From Lysobacteraceae bacterium (GTDB lineage: Bacteria; Pseudomonadota; Gammaproteobacteria; Nevskiales; Nevskiaceae): a stretch of 64,000 bases of DNA. Positions 8,443 to 19,954 of this stretch are shown one piece after another. Under the pieces are notes generated by a model. The model ran no database searches and was not told the DNA's origin. It was given only the letters and a program-made list of their open reading frames with translations. Within the stretch, counting starts at the first letter, position 1. Every line of letters starts with the position of its first letter. The stretch covers positions 1-64,000 of the forward strand of contig PNMW01000035.1 of NCBI GenBank assembly GCA_013823855.1, in the 5' to 3' direction. The translations under genes were made by a program, and so were the position numbers.

Positions 8443-9297
8443 TCAGCCGGCGATGGCCTTCTTGACGAAGGTCGGCAGCGCAAACGCGGCGTGATGGGTG
8501 TCGGCGTTGTAGAACCGGCAGTCCATCGCCTCGATTGCCTGGTCGTCGAGCCGCGCGGCCAGCGGGCCGGCGGTCTTCTGGGCGATTGAGCCGCTCCACC
8601 AGCCGCTCGGATAGATCGTCTGCGGGAAGTGGATCAGCCGGGTCTGGGCGAAGCCGGCCTGGCGCATGAACTTGTGCATCTCGGTGATCAGTTCCAGATG
8701 CAGGATCGGCGATTCCGACTGCTGCACCAGCAGGCCGCCGACTTTAAGCGCGCGCAGGCAGTCGACATAGAACTTGGCGCCGAACAGACCTTCGGCCGGG
8801 CCGACCGGATCGGTCGAGTCGATGATGATCACATCGAGGCTTTCGGGCCTGGCTTCCTTCATCCAGGCCAGGCCGTCGCCGAAGAACAGGGTCGCGCGCG
8901 GGTCGTTGTTGGCGACGCACAGTTCGGGGAAGTACTGCTCGGCCAGACGGGTCACGCGCTCATCGATCTCGACCTGGGTCGCGGTCTTCACTTCCGGGTG
9001 CTTGAGCACTTCGCGCAAGGTGCCGCAGTCGCCGCCGCCGACGATCACCACATGCTCGGGGGCCGGGTGCGAGTTCAGCGCCGGGTGCGACATCATCTCG
9101 TGATAGAGGAAGTTGTCGCGGGTCGACACCATCGTGCAGCCGTCGATGGTCATCAGGTAGCCGAAGGATTCGGTCCGGTAGATGTCGATCTTCTGGAACG
9201 GCGTCTGCTCGCCGTGCACGTGAAGCCCAAGTTTCAGCGAAAATGCCGTCCCGGTCTTGTCGACCGGCTCCGTGAACCAGCTTTCGTCCAATGACAT
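8443..9297 (-). CDS. speE: Spermidine synthase
   Basis: The 284-residue protein begins MSLDESWFTEP, like other bacterial spermidine synthases. It carries the aminopropyltransferase signature VVIVGGGDCGTLREVLKHP and the acidic catalytic segment IIIDSTDPVGPA. It transfers the aminopropyl group of decarboxylated S-adenosylmethionine to putrescine in the cytoplasm. An in-frame upstream codon at 9363 would overlap the divergent speA and lacks family similarity, so ATG at 9297 is used. Its neighbour speA makes agmatine from arginine, the first step of one route to putrescine. Confidence 0.95.
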   Translation of the reverse strand: MSLDESWFTEPVDKTGTAFSLKLGLHVHGEQTPFQKIDIYRTESFGYLMTIDGCTMVSTRDNFLYHEMMSHPALNSHPAPEHVVIVGGGDCGTLREVLKHPEVKTATQVEIDERVTRLAEQYFPELCVANNDPRATLFFGDGLAWMKEARPESLDVIIIDSTDPVGPAEGLFGAKFYVDCLRALKVGGLLVQQSESPILHLELITEMHKFMRQAGFAQTRLIHFPQTIYPSGWWSGSIAQKTAGPLAARLDDQAIEAMDCRFYNADTHHAAFALPTFVKKAIAG

Positions 9298-9361
9298 CGT
9301 TGTCGCGCTCCGGAAAAGACGCGCGAGTATACGGAAGCGACCCTTACCTTTGAGTGACGGC

Positions 9362-11251
9362 ATGACCGATTCCGGCTGGACGACGCGCGACGCTGTCGAC
9401 CTCTACAACGTGGCCAAGTGGGGCGATGGCTATTTCGACGTCAATGCCGATGGCCATGTGATCGTGCGTCCGCAGGGCGCGGAGTCGGCGGTCGCGATCG
9501 ATCTGCACCAGCTGGCCGAACGGCTGCCGCGCGAAGGACTGGACCTGCCGGTGCTGGTCCGCTTCACCGACATCCTGAAAGATCGGGTCGACGTGCTGAC
9601 CGGCGCCTTCGCGCAGGTGATCAAGGAGCTGCATTACGCCGGCCATTACACGGCGGTCTACCCGATCAAGGTCAACCAGCAGGAATCGGTGGTCAAGGCG
9701 ATCGTCGCCCACGGTGCCGACCGGGTGGGTCTCGAAGCCGGCTCGAAGCCGGAACTGGCGGCGGTGCTCGGCCTGGCCCCGGCCGGCAGCACGATCGTCT
9801 GCAACGGCTACAAGGATCGCGGCTACATCCGCCGGGCGCTGATCGGCGCCAAGCTCGGCCACACGGTCTACATCGTGGTCGAGAAGCTCTCGGAACTGCC
9901 GCTGGTGCTGGCCGAATCGAAGGCGCTGGATATCGCACCGATCATCGGCCTGCGCGTGCGGCTGTCGGCGGTATCGGAATCGACGCAGCAGAACACCGGC
10001 GGCGAGAAATCCAAGTTCGGCCTGACCGTGCCGCAGGTCGTCGAAGCGGTGGAGATGATGCGCGCTGCGGGCCAGCTCGATGCGATCCGGATGGTCCATT
10101 TCCATCTCGGTTCGCAGGTGGCCAACGTCCAGGACGTCGCCCGCGGCATGCGCGAGGCGGCGCGCTACTACGTCGAACTGCGCAAGTGTGGGGCGCCGGT
10201 CGACACGGTGGATGTTGGCGGCGGGCTCGGTGTCGACTACGAAGGCACGCGCAGCCGGTCGTACTGCTCGATGAACTACTCGGTGCGCGAGTACGCCCGC
10301 AACATCATCCGCACGCTCGCGGAAGTCTGCGAAAGCGCCGGCGAGCCGCAGCCGAACCTGATCTCGGAATCCGGCCGGGCGCTGACTGCGCATCACGCGG
10401 TGCTGATCACCTCGGTGGTCGATTCCGAAGTCGCGCCGCGCGGCACGCTGGAAGCCCCGCATGCCGACGCGCCTGCCGCACTGCGGGCGCTGCACGAGCT
10501 GCCCAGTCATATCGACGCCGATGGCCCGATCGAATGCCTGCATGACGCCGCCAACTACCTTGCCGACGCCCAGACCCAGTACACGCTCGGCCTGATCCCG
10601 CTGCGCGATCGCGCCTATGCCGAACGCGCCTATTACGCCGTCGCCCGCGCCGTGCAGCCGAAGCTCGATCCGACCATCCGCGCCGAGCGTGAAGCGCTCG
10701 ACGAACTGCGCGAAAAGCTGTCGGCCAAGTACTTCTGCAACTTCTCGGTGTTCCAGTCGGTGCCCGACGCCTGGGCGATCGAGCAGGTGTTTCCGATCAT
10801 GCCGATCCACCGCCTCGCCGAGCGCCCGGACCTTCGCGGCCGGCTCTGCGACCTGACCTGTGACTCCGACGGCCGCCTCGATCTGTACGTCGACCGCGAA
10901 GGCGTGATGTCGACGATGGCGCTGCACGAGCTGCGCGGCGAGGAGCCCTACCTGCTGGCGATCTTCATGGTCGGCGCCTACCAGGAGATCCTCGGTGACA
11001 TGCACAACCTGTTCGGCGACACCAATGCGGTGAATGTCGTCGTCAACGCCGACGGCAGCGGCTGGTCGCTGGAAGGGGCCGAGCACGGCGACCGCACCGA
11101 CGAGCTGCTGCGCTACGTCCATCTGGCACCCGAGGAACTGGCCCAGAGCTATCGCCGCAAGTTCGCTGCGACCGCGCTGCCGCCGGCGGTCCGGAGCGCG
11201 CTGCTGGCCGAACTGGAAGCCGGCCTGAGCGGCTACACCTATCTGAGCTGA
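9362..11251 (+). CDS. speA: Biosynthetic arginine decarboxylase
   Basis: The 629-residue protein is the normal size for the PLP-dependent biosynthetic enzyme. Landmarks are the PLP lysine in YPIKVNQQ, HFHLGSQ, the glycine loop VDVGGGLGVDYEG and the C-terminal segment VGAYQEILGDMHNLFGD. ATG at 9362 is chosen because it gives the canonical N-terminus reading into the beta domain; the longer frame would run into speE. It converts arginine to agmatine plus carbon dioxide. It is divergent from speE across about 64 bases, and both belong to polyamine synthesis. Confidence 0.95.
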   Translation: MTDSGWTTRDAVDLYNVAKWGDGYFDVNADGHVIVRPQGAESAVAIDLHQLAERLPREGLDLPVLVRFTDILKDRVDVLTGAFAQVIKELHYAGHYTAVYPIKVNQQESVVKAIVAHGADRVGLEAGSKPELAAVLGLAPAGSTIVCNGYKDRGYIRRALIGAKLGHTVYIVVEKLSELPLVLAESKALDIAPIIGLRVRLSAVSESTQQNTGGEKSKFGLTVPQVVEAVEMMRAAGQLDAIRMVHFHLGSQVANVQDVARGMREAARYYVELRKCGAPVDTVDVGGGLGVDYEGTRSRSYCSMNYSVREYARNIIRTLAEVCESAGEPQPNLISESGRALTAHHAVLITSVVDSEVAPRGTLEAPHADAPAALRALHELPSHIDADGPIECLHDAANYLADAQTQYTLGLIPLRDRAYAERAYYAVARAVQPKLDPTIRAEREALDELREKLSAKYFCNFSVFQSVPDAWAIEQVFPIMPIHRLAERPDLRGRLCDLTCDSDGRLDLYVDREGVMSTMALHELRGEEPYLLAIFMVGAYQEILGDMHNLFGDTNAVNVVVNADGSGWSLEGAEHGDRTDELLRYVHLAPEELAQSYRRKFAATALPPAVRSALLAELEAGLSGYTYLS

Positions 11252-11268
11252 TGCCGGGAGGCCGCGTG

Positions 11269-11769
11269 ATGATCAGTCGCGATTACGCCGTGACGATGGC
11301 CCGCTACAACCGCTGGATGAACGGCAAGGTCTACGCCGCCTGCGCCGGGATCGCGGATGCCGAGCGCAAGGCCGATCGCGGCGCCTTCTTCGGCTCGATC
11401 CACCGCACGCTGAACCATCTGCTGGTCGCCGACCTGATCTGGCTGTCGCGCTTCACCGGCGGCTCGCGCGAGGGCCTGCACATCGGCCAGCCGCTGCACG
11501 AGGATTTCGACGCGCTGCGCGCCCATCGCGAGCAGACCGACGCGGCGCTGCTGAGCTTCGCCGAAGGCCTGCGCCCGGAATGGCTGGACGCCGAGCTCGA
11601 GGTCGCCAGCACCGCGCACGGCGTCTATCGCCGGCCGGCCTGGGTGTTCGTCAGCCACGTCTTCAACCACCAGACCCATCATCGTGGCCAGGTGACGACC
11701 CTGCTGTCGCGGCTTGGTATCGACATCGGCGCGACCGATCTGCCAGTGCTGCCGGACCTCGCCGGCTGA
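11269..11769 (+). CDS. DinB family protein
   Basis: A 166-residue four-helix-bundle protein. Histidines that could form the metal triad are visible in RTLNHLLVAD and the C-terminal HVFNHQTHHRGQV. The start at 11269 has a GGGAGG ribosome binding site 7 bases upstream; an ATG at 11251 overlapping the speA stop is possible but has no such site. DinB-like proteins include thiol-dependent transferases and many of unknown function. Nothing here assigns a substrate. It is likely co-transcribed with speA. Confidence 0.82.
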   Translation: MISRDYAVTMARYNRWMNGKVYAACAGIADAERKADRGAFFGSIHRTLNHLLVADLIWLSRFTGGSREGLHIGQPLHEDFDALRAHREQTDAALLSFAEGLRPEWLDAELEVASTAHGVYRRPAWVFVSHVFNHQTHHRGQVTTLLSRLGIDIGATDLPVLPDLAG

Positions 11770-11785
11770 GCCGGCGCCGCCCGGA

Positions 11786-12688
11786 TCAGGCAGCCTTGAG
11801 GAAGCGGTTCAGCTCGATCACGAAGCGGCGCGGTGATTCGAACGGCACGGTGTGGCCGGCGTCAGCGAACTCGACCAGCTTCGCGCCCGGAATCAGCCGG
11901 CCCAGCTCGCGCTGGCCGGCGGCCGGATACATCCGCGAGCGGGCACCGATGAACACCGTGGTCGGCCGGTCGATGCCGCACACCGACGCGCGCCAGTCGA
12001 GCGCGCCTTCGGTGTAGGCGCGCATGGTGTCGAGGTAGACGCCCCAGTTGGCGGTCGGGATCACCCGCCGGGCCAGCGCATCGATGCGGGTGAAATGCGC
12101 GGTCTGCTGCCATAGCTTCGACGCGAAGGCATAGCCGAGGAATTCGCGCAGCACCCGCCAGTAGCCGCGGCGCAGCGCCAGCGGCAGCGTCTCGAACGGC
12201 CGGTCGCGCCGGGCCTCGATCGCGCCGATCGCCGTCGACCACTGCGGCAGCCGTGTCGCCTGATCGTCGCCGAGCAGGCCGTGCTGCCAGTCCGCGCCGT
12301 TCAGGATGCACGGCGCCTGGTCGATGTGCAGCCAGCGGGCGACGCCGCGGAAGCCGTGCCGGGCGTGGTGTTCCATGCCGGTGCAGGCGCCCATCGACAG
12401 CCCGGCCAGGCGCACGTCCTGCAGCTTCAGGCCGTCGATCAGATCGGCGACGTCGTCGGCGTGCTGGGCGATCGCCCCCTGTTCGCCGATCGACAGGCGA
12501 TGCGAGCCGCCGAAACCGCGCAGGTCGGGCAGGATGAAGCGCTGCCGCGCCAGCAGCGGCGCGATCACCGGCAGCCACATCGCGCCCTGCATGCCGAAGC
12601 CGTGCAGCAGCACGCAGGCCGGGCCGCGCCGGGCGCCGACATCGAGGTAGTGGAGGCGGGCGCCGTCGCGGGTGGTCAGGTGGGGCAT
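11786..12688 (-). CDS. Alpha/beta-fold hydrolase
   Basis: This 300-residue protein has the oxyanion segment LLHGFGMQGAMW, the nucleophile elbow GLSMGA (Ser98) and the C-terminal catalytic histidine in DAGHTVPFES. The fold is that of small-molecule esterases and hydrolases such as those of aromatic degradation, but no neighbour suggests a substrate. It ends 17 bases beyond the convergent DinB gene. It begins 7 bases after the stop of the CocE/NonD-type gene on the same strand, which suggests an operon of two hydrolases. Confidence 0.85.
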   Translation of the reverse strand: MPHLTTRDGARLHYLDVGARRGPACVLLHGFGMQGAMWLPVIAPLLARQRFILPDLRGFGGSHRLSIGEQGAIAQHADDVADLIDGLKLQDVRLAGLSMGACTGMEHHARHGFRGVARWLHIDQAPCILNGADWQHGLLGDDQATRLPQWSTAIGAIEARRDRPFETLPLALRRGYWRVLREFLGYAFASKLWQQTAHFTRIDALARRVIPTANWGVYLDTMRAYTEGALDWRASVCGIDRPTTVFIGARSRMYPAAGQRELGRLIPGAKLVEFADAGHTVPFESPRRFVIELNRFLKAA

Positions 12689-12695
12689 GCGGTCT

Positions 12696-14642
12696 TCAGT
12701 TCAAGGCGGACGCGGGGACGACCGGCAGCACCACGCTCGACGGCTGCGCGGCATCGTTGTGAATGGTGATGATGCCGGCCAGCGACTGCAGCAGGGTGCC
12801 CAGCGGCGGCACGCCCTGCGGCAGGTTGCTGGCGCTGACCGACACCCGCAGGCGATGTCCGGCGGCGATCACCGCGCTGGTCTGGAACACTTCCACCGGC
12901 ACCAGCACCGGCTCGTTGCGCGGCAGCGGCAGCACCGAGGCCTGGGTGTACGGATGCCAGGGCTGGATCATCTGGCTGTCGAGCGTGCGGCTGCGGCTGG
13001 CATCGACGGCGCGCAGGCTGGCGGTCTGCAGGCCATTGGTCAGCGTGCGGGCGACGCCGCGCGGATCGACGTCCGAGACCCGGATCGACAGCCCGGCATC
13101 GCCGGCCGTGCTTTCCATCCAGATGTCGGCCTGGATCGGCCCGTTCAGGTACAGCGGCGCGCTCAGCGGCTCGCTCTCGTAGACGATCGCCAGACGGTCC
13201 GAAGCATTGGAATTCTCGAAGCAGGGCAGCGGGATGTAGCCGGCGGCGCCGGCGGTCCACTGCACCGTCGATGCCGAGCACAGGCCGCCGATCGGCACCT
13301 GCAGGGCGCGGCTGACCGCTTCGCTGGCGCCCGGGGCTTCGGTGCTCAGGCGGCCGTTGGCGCGCAGGAACCAGCGCTGGGCCCGCGCGGCCGGATGCGG
13401 CCAGTCGCTGGCGGTGACATAGCGCTCGGCGCCGTAGACCCACTGGGTGACGTTGGGCATCCGTTCGGCGCCGACCGCCAGACCCTTCACGTGCTGGTCG
13501 AACCAGCGCAGCTGGATCTGGTTCAGCAGCGGCACGCCATCGCGCGGCAGGCCGGCCCCGAAGGCAGCTTCGAGATGCGTCCACGGGCCCATCAGCAGCT
13601 TGGCCGGCACGCGATTCTTCAGCGCCTCGTAGCTGGTCGGCTCGCTGCGCTGGAACAGGTCGCGCAGGCCGCCGACGACGAAGGTCGGCACGGTCACCTG
13701 GTCGAGCCGTTCGAGCGGCGAACGGGCGCGCCAGAAGGCGCCGTCGTAAGCGGTGTCCGGGTCGCCGGTCAGCGCCTGCAGCACCAGCGGCGCCTGGAAG
13801 CGCAGGGCGGCGTTGACCAGGTGTTCGAGGACGACCGGCGCGCCGTTGGCCGGATCGGTCAGCGCGGTGGGATTGGTGACGCCGAGCACGGTGATCAGGC
13901 TCAGCCACAACGGAATGAAGGTCGGATTGACCTGGCCGCCGGTGAACACGATGTCGCGGTAGCCGTCGCCGATCGGCACGATCGGGAACGCCGCCTTGAC
14001 CGCCGGATGATGCTGGGCCGCGGTCAGCATCGCGGTGATGCCGAGATAGCTGACGCCGTACAGGCCGATCCGGCCATCGCTGAATGGCTGGTTCGCCGCC
14101 CATTCGGTGACCTCGGCGTAGTCGGCCTGTTCGGTTTCGCCGAACGCTTCCCAGACGCCTTCCGACTGGCCGGTGCCGCGGACATCGACGACCACGGTCG
14201 CGTAGCCGTGACGGACGATGTACGGGTCGGCCCCGCCCAGGCCATCGACATAGCCGCCGACCACCCCGTTGTACGGCGTCTGCACCAGCACCACCGGGAA
14301 GCTGCCGGGCGCGGCATTGCCATCGGCGTCCGCCGGTAGCGTCACATAGGTGGCGAGCCGGATCCCGTCGCGCGTGGTGATGTACTGCACCGGCAGCCGG
14401 GCGATGCCGGCGTACTCGGCCGGCGGGTCATAGGCGGTCCAGGTGCCGTCGGAGTTGGCAGTGACCACGGTGCCCGGCGCTGCGGCGTCGGTGCTGGTGC
14501 CGAGTGTCGACCAGGTGCTGGCCGGCGTCGGGCTCGTGCCGCTGCCTGCCGGTGCGCTGCTGCCGCCGCAGCCGGCCATCGTGGTGACTGCCGCCAACAG
14601 CAACGCCCGGATCGTCGCCGGACCGGAATTCGAGCTGCGCAT
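12696..14642 (-). CDS. CocE/NonD family acyl hydrolase, predicted lipoprotein
   Basis: The 648-residue precursor has a signal sequence ending in the lipobox-like TMAGC (Cys25) and then a Ser/Thr/Pro-rich linker. The X-Pro dipeptidyl-peptidase-type alpha/beta hydrolase domain follows: PVVLVQTPYNG, VVDVRGTGQSEG and the nucleophile in YGVSYLG (Ser198). The C-terminal part is the jelly-roll domain of the family (RVSDVDPRGVARTL, HRLRVSVSASNLP). Members hydrolyse esters or amides such as cocaine or glutaryl-7-aminocephalosporanic acid, but the substrate here is unknown. It is probably anchored in the envelope and translated with the downstream hydrolase. Confidence 0.85.
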   Translation of the reverse strand: MRSSNSGPATIRALLLAAVTTMAGCGGSSAPAGSGTSPTPASTWSTLGTSTDAAAPGTVVTANSDGTWTAYDPPAEYAGIARLPVQYITTRDGIRLATYVTLPADADGNAAPGSFPVVLVQTPYNGVVGGYVDGLGGADPYIVRHGYATVVVDVRGTGQSEGVWEAFGETEQADYAEVTEWAANQPFSDGRIGLYGVSYLGITAMLTAAQHHPAVKAAFPIVPIGDGYRDIVFTGGQVNPTFIPLWLSLITVLGVTNPTALTDPANGAPVVLEHLVNAALRFQAPLVLQALTGDPDTAYDGAFWRARSPLERLDQVTVPTFVVGGLRDLFQRSEPTSYEALKNRVPAKLLMGPWTHLEAAFGAGLPRDGVPLLNQIQLRWFDQHVKGLAVGAERMPNVTQWVYGAERYVTASDWPHPAARAQRWFLRANGRLSTEAPGASEAVSRALQVPIGGLCSASTVQWTAGAAGYIPLPCFENSNASDRLAIVYESEPLSAPLYLNGPIQADIWMESTAGDAGLSIRVSDVDPRGVARTLTNGLQTASLRAVDASRSRTLDSQMIQPWHPYTQASVLPLPRNEPVLVPVEVFQTSAVIAAGHRLRVSVSASNLPQGVPPLGTLLQSLAGIITIHNDAAQPSSVVLPVVPASALN

Positions 14643-14805
14643 CTGCCATCTCCCTGTCGCACCGTGGGTTCCGTGTCAGGGCCGGCGTTGCGGCGGCTGC
14701 ATCGGAGAACGAATGTTCACGGTGCCGATGATAACCGCAGTACTCCAGCCCGCGGCGGGCGATGGGAGGTTGGCACCGGCCGGCCACGATGCCGGCCGCT
14801 GCCGA

Positions 14806-16242
<1,437 letters not shown>

Positions 16243-16364
16243 GGGGGCGTGCAGCGGCAGGGAATGCGGGATCGAAAACCGGTCCGAGGCAAATTTCAGG
16301 TCCGGTGCGGGAACTATTGTAAGTCGGCTCGCCACGGCCCGGAGACTTCCGCTAGGCTCGCTGG

Positions 16365-17468
16365 ATGAAGCGTTTCGAGGTGTCCGCCGCCGCCCAGTCC
16401 AGCCTGATCCCGGAGTTCTGCCGGGCGCCCGCGCTATGGACGCTGGCCTACGTGATGGAACTGATGGCGGTGGTGCTGACCCTGGCCGGCTACGCCAGCG
16501 GCGAGGCGGCGCTGCGGCAGCTGCTGGTGCTGTCGCTGTACCTGCAGTGGACCGGCCTGTGCTGCGCGGCGGCGCTGTGCGCGGTGCGGCGCTGGATGCC
16601 GCCGGCGCGTGACGGCCTGCTGTTCTTTGTCTGCTGGAGCGCGATCGCGCTGGTCACCTTCGTGGTCAGCTTCGGGGCCTGGCTGATCGACGCCCGCTTC
16701 AATCTGGGCTATGTGCCCAGCGACGGCCCCTGGCCGTTCGTGTTCCGCAATCTGGTGATCGCCGGCATCGTTTCGCTGCTGCTGCTGCGCTATCTCTGGG
16801 AGCGCCATCAGTGGCAGGAGGAATCGCGCGCCGAGGCCGATGGCCGCTACCTGGCGCTGCAGGCGCGCATCCGTCCGCATTTCCTGTTCAACGCGCTGAA
16901 TTCATTGGCGGAACTGATCCCGACCAAGCCGGAAGTGGCGGAAGAGATGGTCATCGACCTGTCCGACCTGTTCCGGGTCAGTCTCGATTCCCGGCAGCGG
17001 CTGATCCCGCTCCGCGAGGAGATCGAGATCGTCAAGGGCTACATGCGGATCGAGGAAATCCGCCTCGGCGACAAGCTGCTGGTCAACTGGGAAATTCCCG
17101 ACGGCGTGCTCGACGCCCAGGTGCCGCGCCTGACCGTGCAGCCGCTGGTCGAGAACGGCGTGCTGCACGGCGTGTCGCGGCTGCGCGCGCGCGGCATGCT
17201 GCACGTCATCGCCCGGCGCGAAGGTGAGTTTCTGGTCGTCGACGTGGAGAATCCGATTCCGCCGGAGGAAGCGCCGAAGCGTGCGGGAACAGGAACTGCA
17301 ATCAGCAACATCGCGCAGCGGATCAAGCTGATCTACGGCGACCGGGCCAAGCTGATCCTCGGCGAGGATCGCGATGAGTTCGGGCCGCTGTTCCGCGCCC
17401 GTCTGCGCCTGCCTTTCGTGGTTCATAGTGGTGGCGAAATCAACGCGCCCATCGTTCAGGAGGAGTGA
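16365..17468 (+). CDS. algZ: LytS/AlgZ-type sensor histidine kinase
   Basis: The 367-residue membrane kinase has about four transmembrane segments in residues 25-145. The His_kinase domain follows with the phospho-acceptor His172 in [13 protein letters not shown] and an ATPase region containing [12 protein letters not shown] and [13 protein letters not shown]. This is the AlgZ/FimS layout, in which classical sensor kinase boxes are degenerate. It pairs with the LytTR regulator that starts 5 bases after its stop. In Pseudomonas the pair controls alginate, type IV pili and other surface traits; targets here are unknown. Confidence 0.85.
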   Translation: MKRFEVSAAAQSSLIPEFCRAPALWTLAYVMELMAVVLTLAGYASGEAALRQLLVLSLYLQWTGLCCAAALCAVRRWMPPARDGLLFFVCWSAIALVTFVVSFGAWLIDARFNLGYVPSDGPWPFVFRNLVIAGIVSLLLLRYLWERHQWQEESRAEADGRYLALQARIRPHFLFNALNSLAELIPTKPEVAEEMVIDLSDLFRVSLDSRQRLIPLREEIEIVKGYMRIEEIRLGDKLLVNWEIPDGVLDAQVPRLTVQPLVENGVLHGVSRLRARGMLHVIARREGEFLVVDVENPIPPEEAPKRAGTGTAISNIAQRIKLIYGDRAKLILGEDRDEFGPLFRARLRLPFVVHSGGEINAPIVQEE

Positions 17469-17472
17469 AGCA

Positions 17473-18231
17473 ATGAGAGTCGTGATCGTCGATGACGAGC
17501 CGCTGGCCAGAGAACGCCTGCGCCGTCTGGTTGCGGAATTCCCCGGCTACGAGATCGTCGGCGAAGCCGGCGACGGAGAAGCCGCCATCGAGCTGATCCG
17601 GGACGAAGAGCCGGACGTGGTGCTGCTCGACGTGCGCATGGGCATGGTCGACGGCCTGCAGGTGGCGCGCGCGATCAAGGAAGAGGACATGCCGCCGGCG
17701 ATCATCTTCATCACCGCCTATCCCGAGCACGCGCTGAGCGCCTTCGACGCCCAGGGCGATGCCTACCTGCTGAAGCCGGTGCGCAAGGAAAAGCTCAAGG
17801 AAGCGCTGCAGCGGGTACGCAAGCTGTCGCGCGCCCAGAAGCCGACCATCGCACTGCCGGGCACCAAGCCGGCGCGCGAATTCGTGCTGGCGACCACCCG
17901 TGAGGGGCTGGCCCGGGTGCCGGCCGAAGACATCGTCTATTTCCTCGCCGACCAGAAGTACACCACCGTCTGCCATCTGCATGGCGAGGTGCTGATCGAG
18001 GAGTCGCTGAAGACGCTGGAAGACGATTTCTCGCCGTGGTTCCTGCGCGTGCACCGCAAGGCGCTGGTGGCCACCCGCTTCATCGCCGGGCTCGAGCGCG
18101 GCAAGGGCGACGAGTCGCAGCACTGGCTGAAGGTCCGCCATGCCGCCACCCTGCTGCCGGTCAGCCGCCGCCGCCTTGCCGAAGTGCGCCGCTTCCTGAC
18201 CGACGACGGCAGCGACAAGACGCTGGACTGA
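17473..18231 (+). CDS. algR: LytTR family response regulator (AlgR-like)
   Basis: The 252-residue protein has an N-terminal receiver domain (VIVDDEPLARERL, phospho-acceptor Asp53 in VVLLDVRMGMVDG, KPVRKEKL). A LytTR DNA-binding domain follows from about residue 140 (LARVPAEDIVYFLADQKY, FLRVHRKALVATRFI). The start at 17473 has AGGAG overlapping the end of the kinase gene, which indicates translational coupling. The synteny with argH and hemC is that of algR in Pseudomonas. Confidence 0.9.
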   Translation: MRVVIVDDEPLARERLRRLVAEFPGYEIVGEAGDGEAAIELIRDEEPDVVLLDVRMGMVDGLQVARAIKEEDMPPAIIFITAYPEHALSAFDAQGDAYLLKPVRKEKLKEALQRVRKLSRAQKPTIALPGTKPAREFVLATTREGLARVPAEDIVYFLADQKYTTVCHLHGEVLIEESLKTLEDDFSPWFLRVHRKALVATRFIAGLERGKGDESQHWLKVRHAATLLPVSRRRLAEVRRFLTDDGSDKTLD

Positions 18232-18258
18232 TCCCGCCCGGCCAAGGACACCCCTCTC

Positions 18259-19182
18259 TTGTCGATTCGCATCGCAACCCGCGAAAGCCCGCTGGCGCTC
18301 TGGCAGGCGGAACACGTCAAGGCGCTGATCGAGCGCGCCCATCCCGGCATCGAGGTGAGCCTGGTGCCGATGACCACGATCGGCGACCAGTTGCTCGACC
18401 GTAGTCTCGCCACCGTTGGCGGCAAGGGCCTGTTCGTCAAGGAACTCGAAGCGGCGATGCTCGAAGGCCGCGCCGACATCGCCGTGCATTCGATGAAGGA
18501 CGTGCCGGCAGTGCTGCCGGACGGCCTGGTGCTGACCGCGTTCCTCGCCGGCGAGGACCCGCGCGACGCCTTCGTGTCGAACCGCCATGCCTCGCTCGAC
18601 GCCTTGCCGCACGGTGCGGTGGTCGGCACCGCGTCGCTGCGCCGCCAGGCCCAGCTGCGCGGCCTGCGGCCGGATCTGGTGATCAAGGAACTGCGCGGCA
18701 ACGTCGGCACCCGGCTGCGCAAGCTCGACGAAGGCCAGTACGACGCCATCCTGCTGGCCGCGGCCGGGCTGATCCGGCTCGGGCTGGAGGCGCGCATCCG
18801 CGAGAAGTTCGCGCAATCCCGGTTCGTGCCGGCCTGCGCCCAGGGCGTGGTCGGCATCGAATGCCGGGCCGATGATGCCGCGACGCGGGCGCTGCTCGCG
18901 CCGCTGCACGATCCGGTCTCGGCGATCCGGCTGGCCGCCGAACGCGGCCTCAACGCCCGGCTCGGCGGCGCCTGCACGGTGCCCGTGGCCGGCCACGCGG
19001 TGATCGGCGACGGCCGCATCCGCCTGACCGGGCTGGTCGCCGCGCCGGACGGCAGCCGCTGCGTGCGCGACGAGATCGACGGCGCCACCGGCGACGCCGC
19101 AGCACTCGGCGTGCAGCTGGCCGAACGACTGCTCGACAACGGCGCCCGCGACATCCTCGCCCAGCTCGGCATCCATGCCTGA
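18259..19182 (+). CDS. hemC: Hydroxymethylbilane synthase (porphobilinogen deaminase)
   Basis: The 307-residue enzyme shows [16 protein letters not shown], the substrate-binding VHSMKDVP and ASLRRQAQL, and the cofactor-attachment cysteine in LGGACTVP. It polymerises four porphobilinogen units to hydroxymethylbilane. The start is TTG at 18259, preceded by AAGGA 10 bases upstream; no in-frame ATG fits the conserved N-terminus. It heads the hemC-hemD-hemX-hemY cluster. Confidence 0.95.
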   Translation: MSIRIATRESPLALWQAEHVKALIERAHPGIEVSLVPMTTIGDQLLDRSLATVGGKGLFVKELEAAMLEGRADIAVHSMKDVPAVLPDGLVLTAFLAGEDPRDAFVSNRHASLDALPHGAVVGTASLRRQAQLRGLRPDLVIKELRGNVGTRLRKLDEGQYDAILLAAAGLIRLGLEARIREKFAQSRFVPACAQGVVGIECRADDAATRALLAPLHDPVSAIRLAAERGLNARLGGACTVPVAGHAVIGDGRIRLTGLVAAPDGSRCVRDEIDGATGDAAALGVQLAERLLDNGARDILAQLGIHA

Positions 19183-19954
19183 GGCCCTGTCCGCGCGGCT
19201 GGACGGCCTGACCGTCCTGGTCGCGCGGCCTGCCGCACAGGCCGAGGCGCTGTGCGCGCTGATCGAGGCGGACGGCGGGCGGGCACTGCGCCTGCCGCTG
19301 TTCGCGATCGAGCCGGTGGCCGATCCCGCTGCGGCCGCCGCGGTGCTGGCGGCCGCCACGGCCTTCGACCGCTGGCTGTTCACCAGTGCCAATGCTGTCG
19401 ACCACGCCGCCCGGCTCTGTGCCCGGCCGTGGCCGGCACTGGCCGCGGTCGGTGCCGCCACCGCAACGGCGTTGACCACGCTGACCGGCTGTCCGGTGCT
19501 GACGCCGCCGGCCGGCGACGGGGCGGCGGCGCTGCTGGCCCATCCGGCGCTGCAGCGCGGTGACGGCCAGCGGGCGCTAATCGTCACCGGCGAACAGACC
19601 CTGCCGATCCTCGAAGACGGCCTGGCGGCGCGCGGCATGGCGGTCACCGTGCTGCCGGTCTATCGCCGAGTGCCGATCGAGCACCGCCCGGCGGTCATCG
19701 CCGCCCTGCTGCAGGCGGCCGATATCGCGGTGATTCCGAGCGGTGAAGCGCTGCGGCAGCTCAGCGTGCTGACGCCGCCGGAGGCACGCGCCCGGCTGGC
19801 GGCGCTGCAATTGGCCGTGCCGTCGCCGCGTGTGATAGAAACTGCGCGCACGCTGGGCTTCAGCGCCGAACCCCTGCTGCCGGAGCGGGTCAGCGATGTG
19901 GCCTATCTCGAAGTCCTACGGCGTCACGCTCGCCACCGCACCTCTAACGCATGA
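19175..19954 (+). CDS. hemD: Uroporphyrinogen-III synthase
   Basis: This 259-residue two-domain protein contains [27 protein letters not shown] and [12 protein letters not shown], positions typical of the poorly conserved HemD family. It closes hydroxymethylbilane with inversion of ring D. Its start lies 8 bases inside hemC and its stop overlaps the next gene, so the cluster is tightly coupled. Assignment leans partly on synteny because HemD sequences diverge widely. Confidence 0.9.
   Translation: MPEALSARLDGLTVLVARPAAQAEALCALIEADGGRALRLPLFAIEPVADPAAAAAVLAAATAFDRWLFTSANAVDHAARLCARPWPALAAVGAATATALTTLTGCPVLTPPAGDGAAALLAHPALQRGDGQRALIVTGEQTLPILEDGLAARGMAVTVLPVYRRVPIEHRPAVIAALLQAADIAVIPSGEALRQLSVLTPPEARARLAALQLAVPSPRVIETARTLGFSAEPLLPERVSDVAYLEVLRRHARHRTSNA

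Noticed and set aside
14777-14798. Hairpin CGGCCGGC / GCCGGCCG after argH
   Set aside because: The stem is strong but no T run follows on the minus strand, so I do not list it as a terminator.
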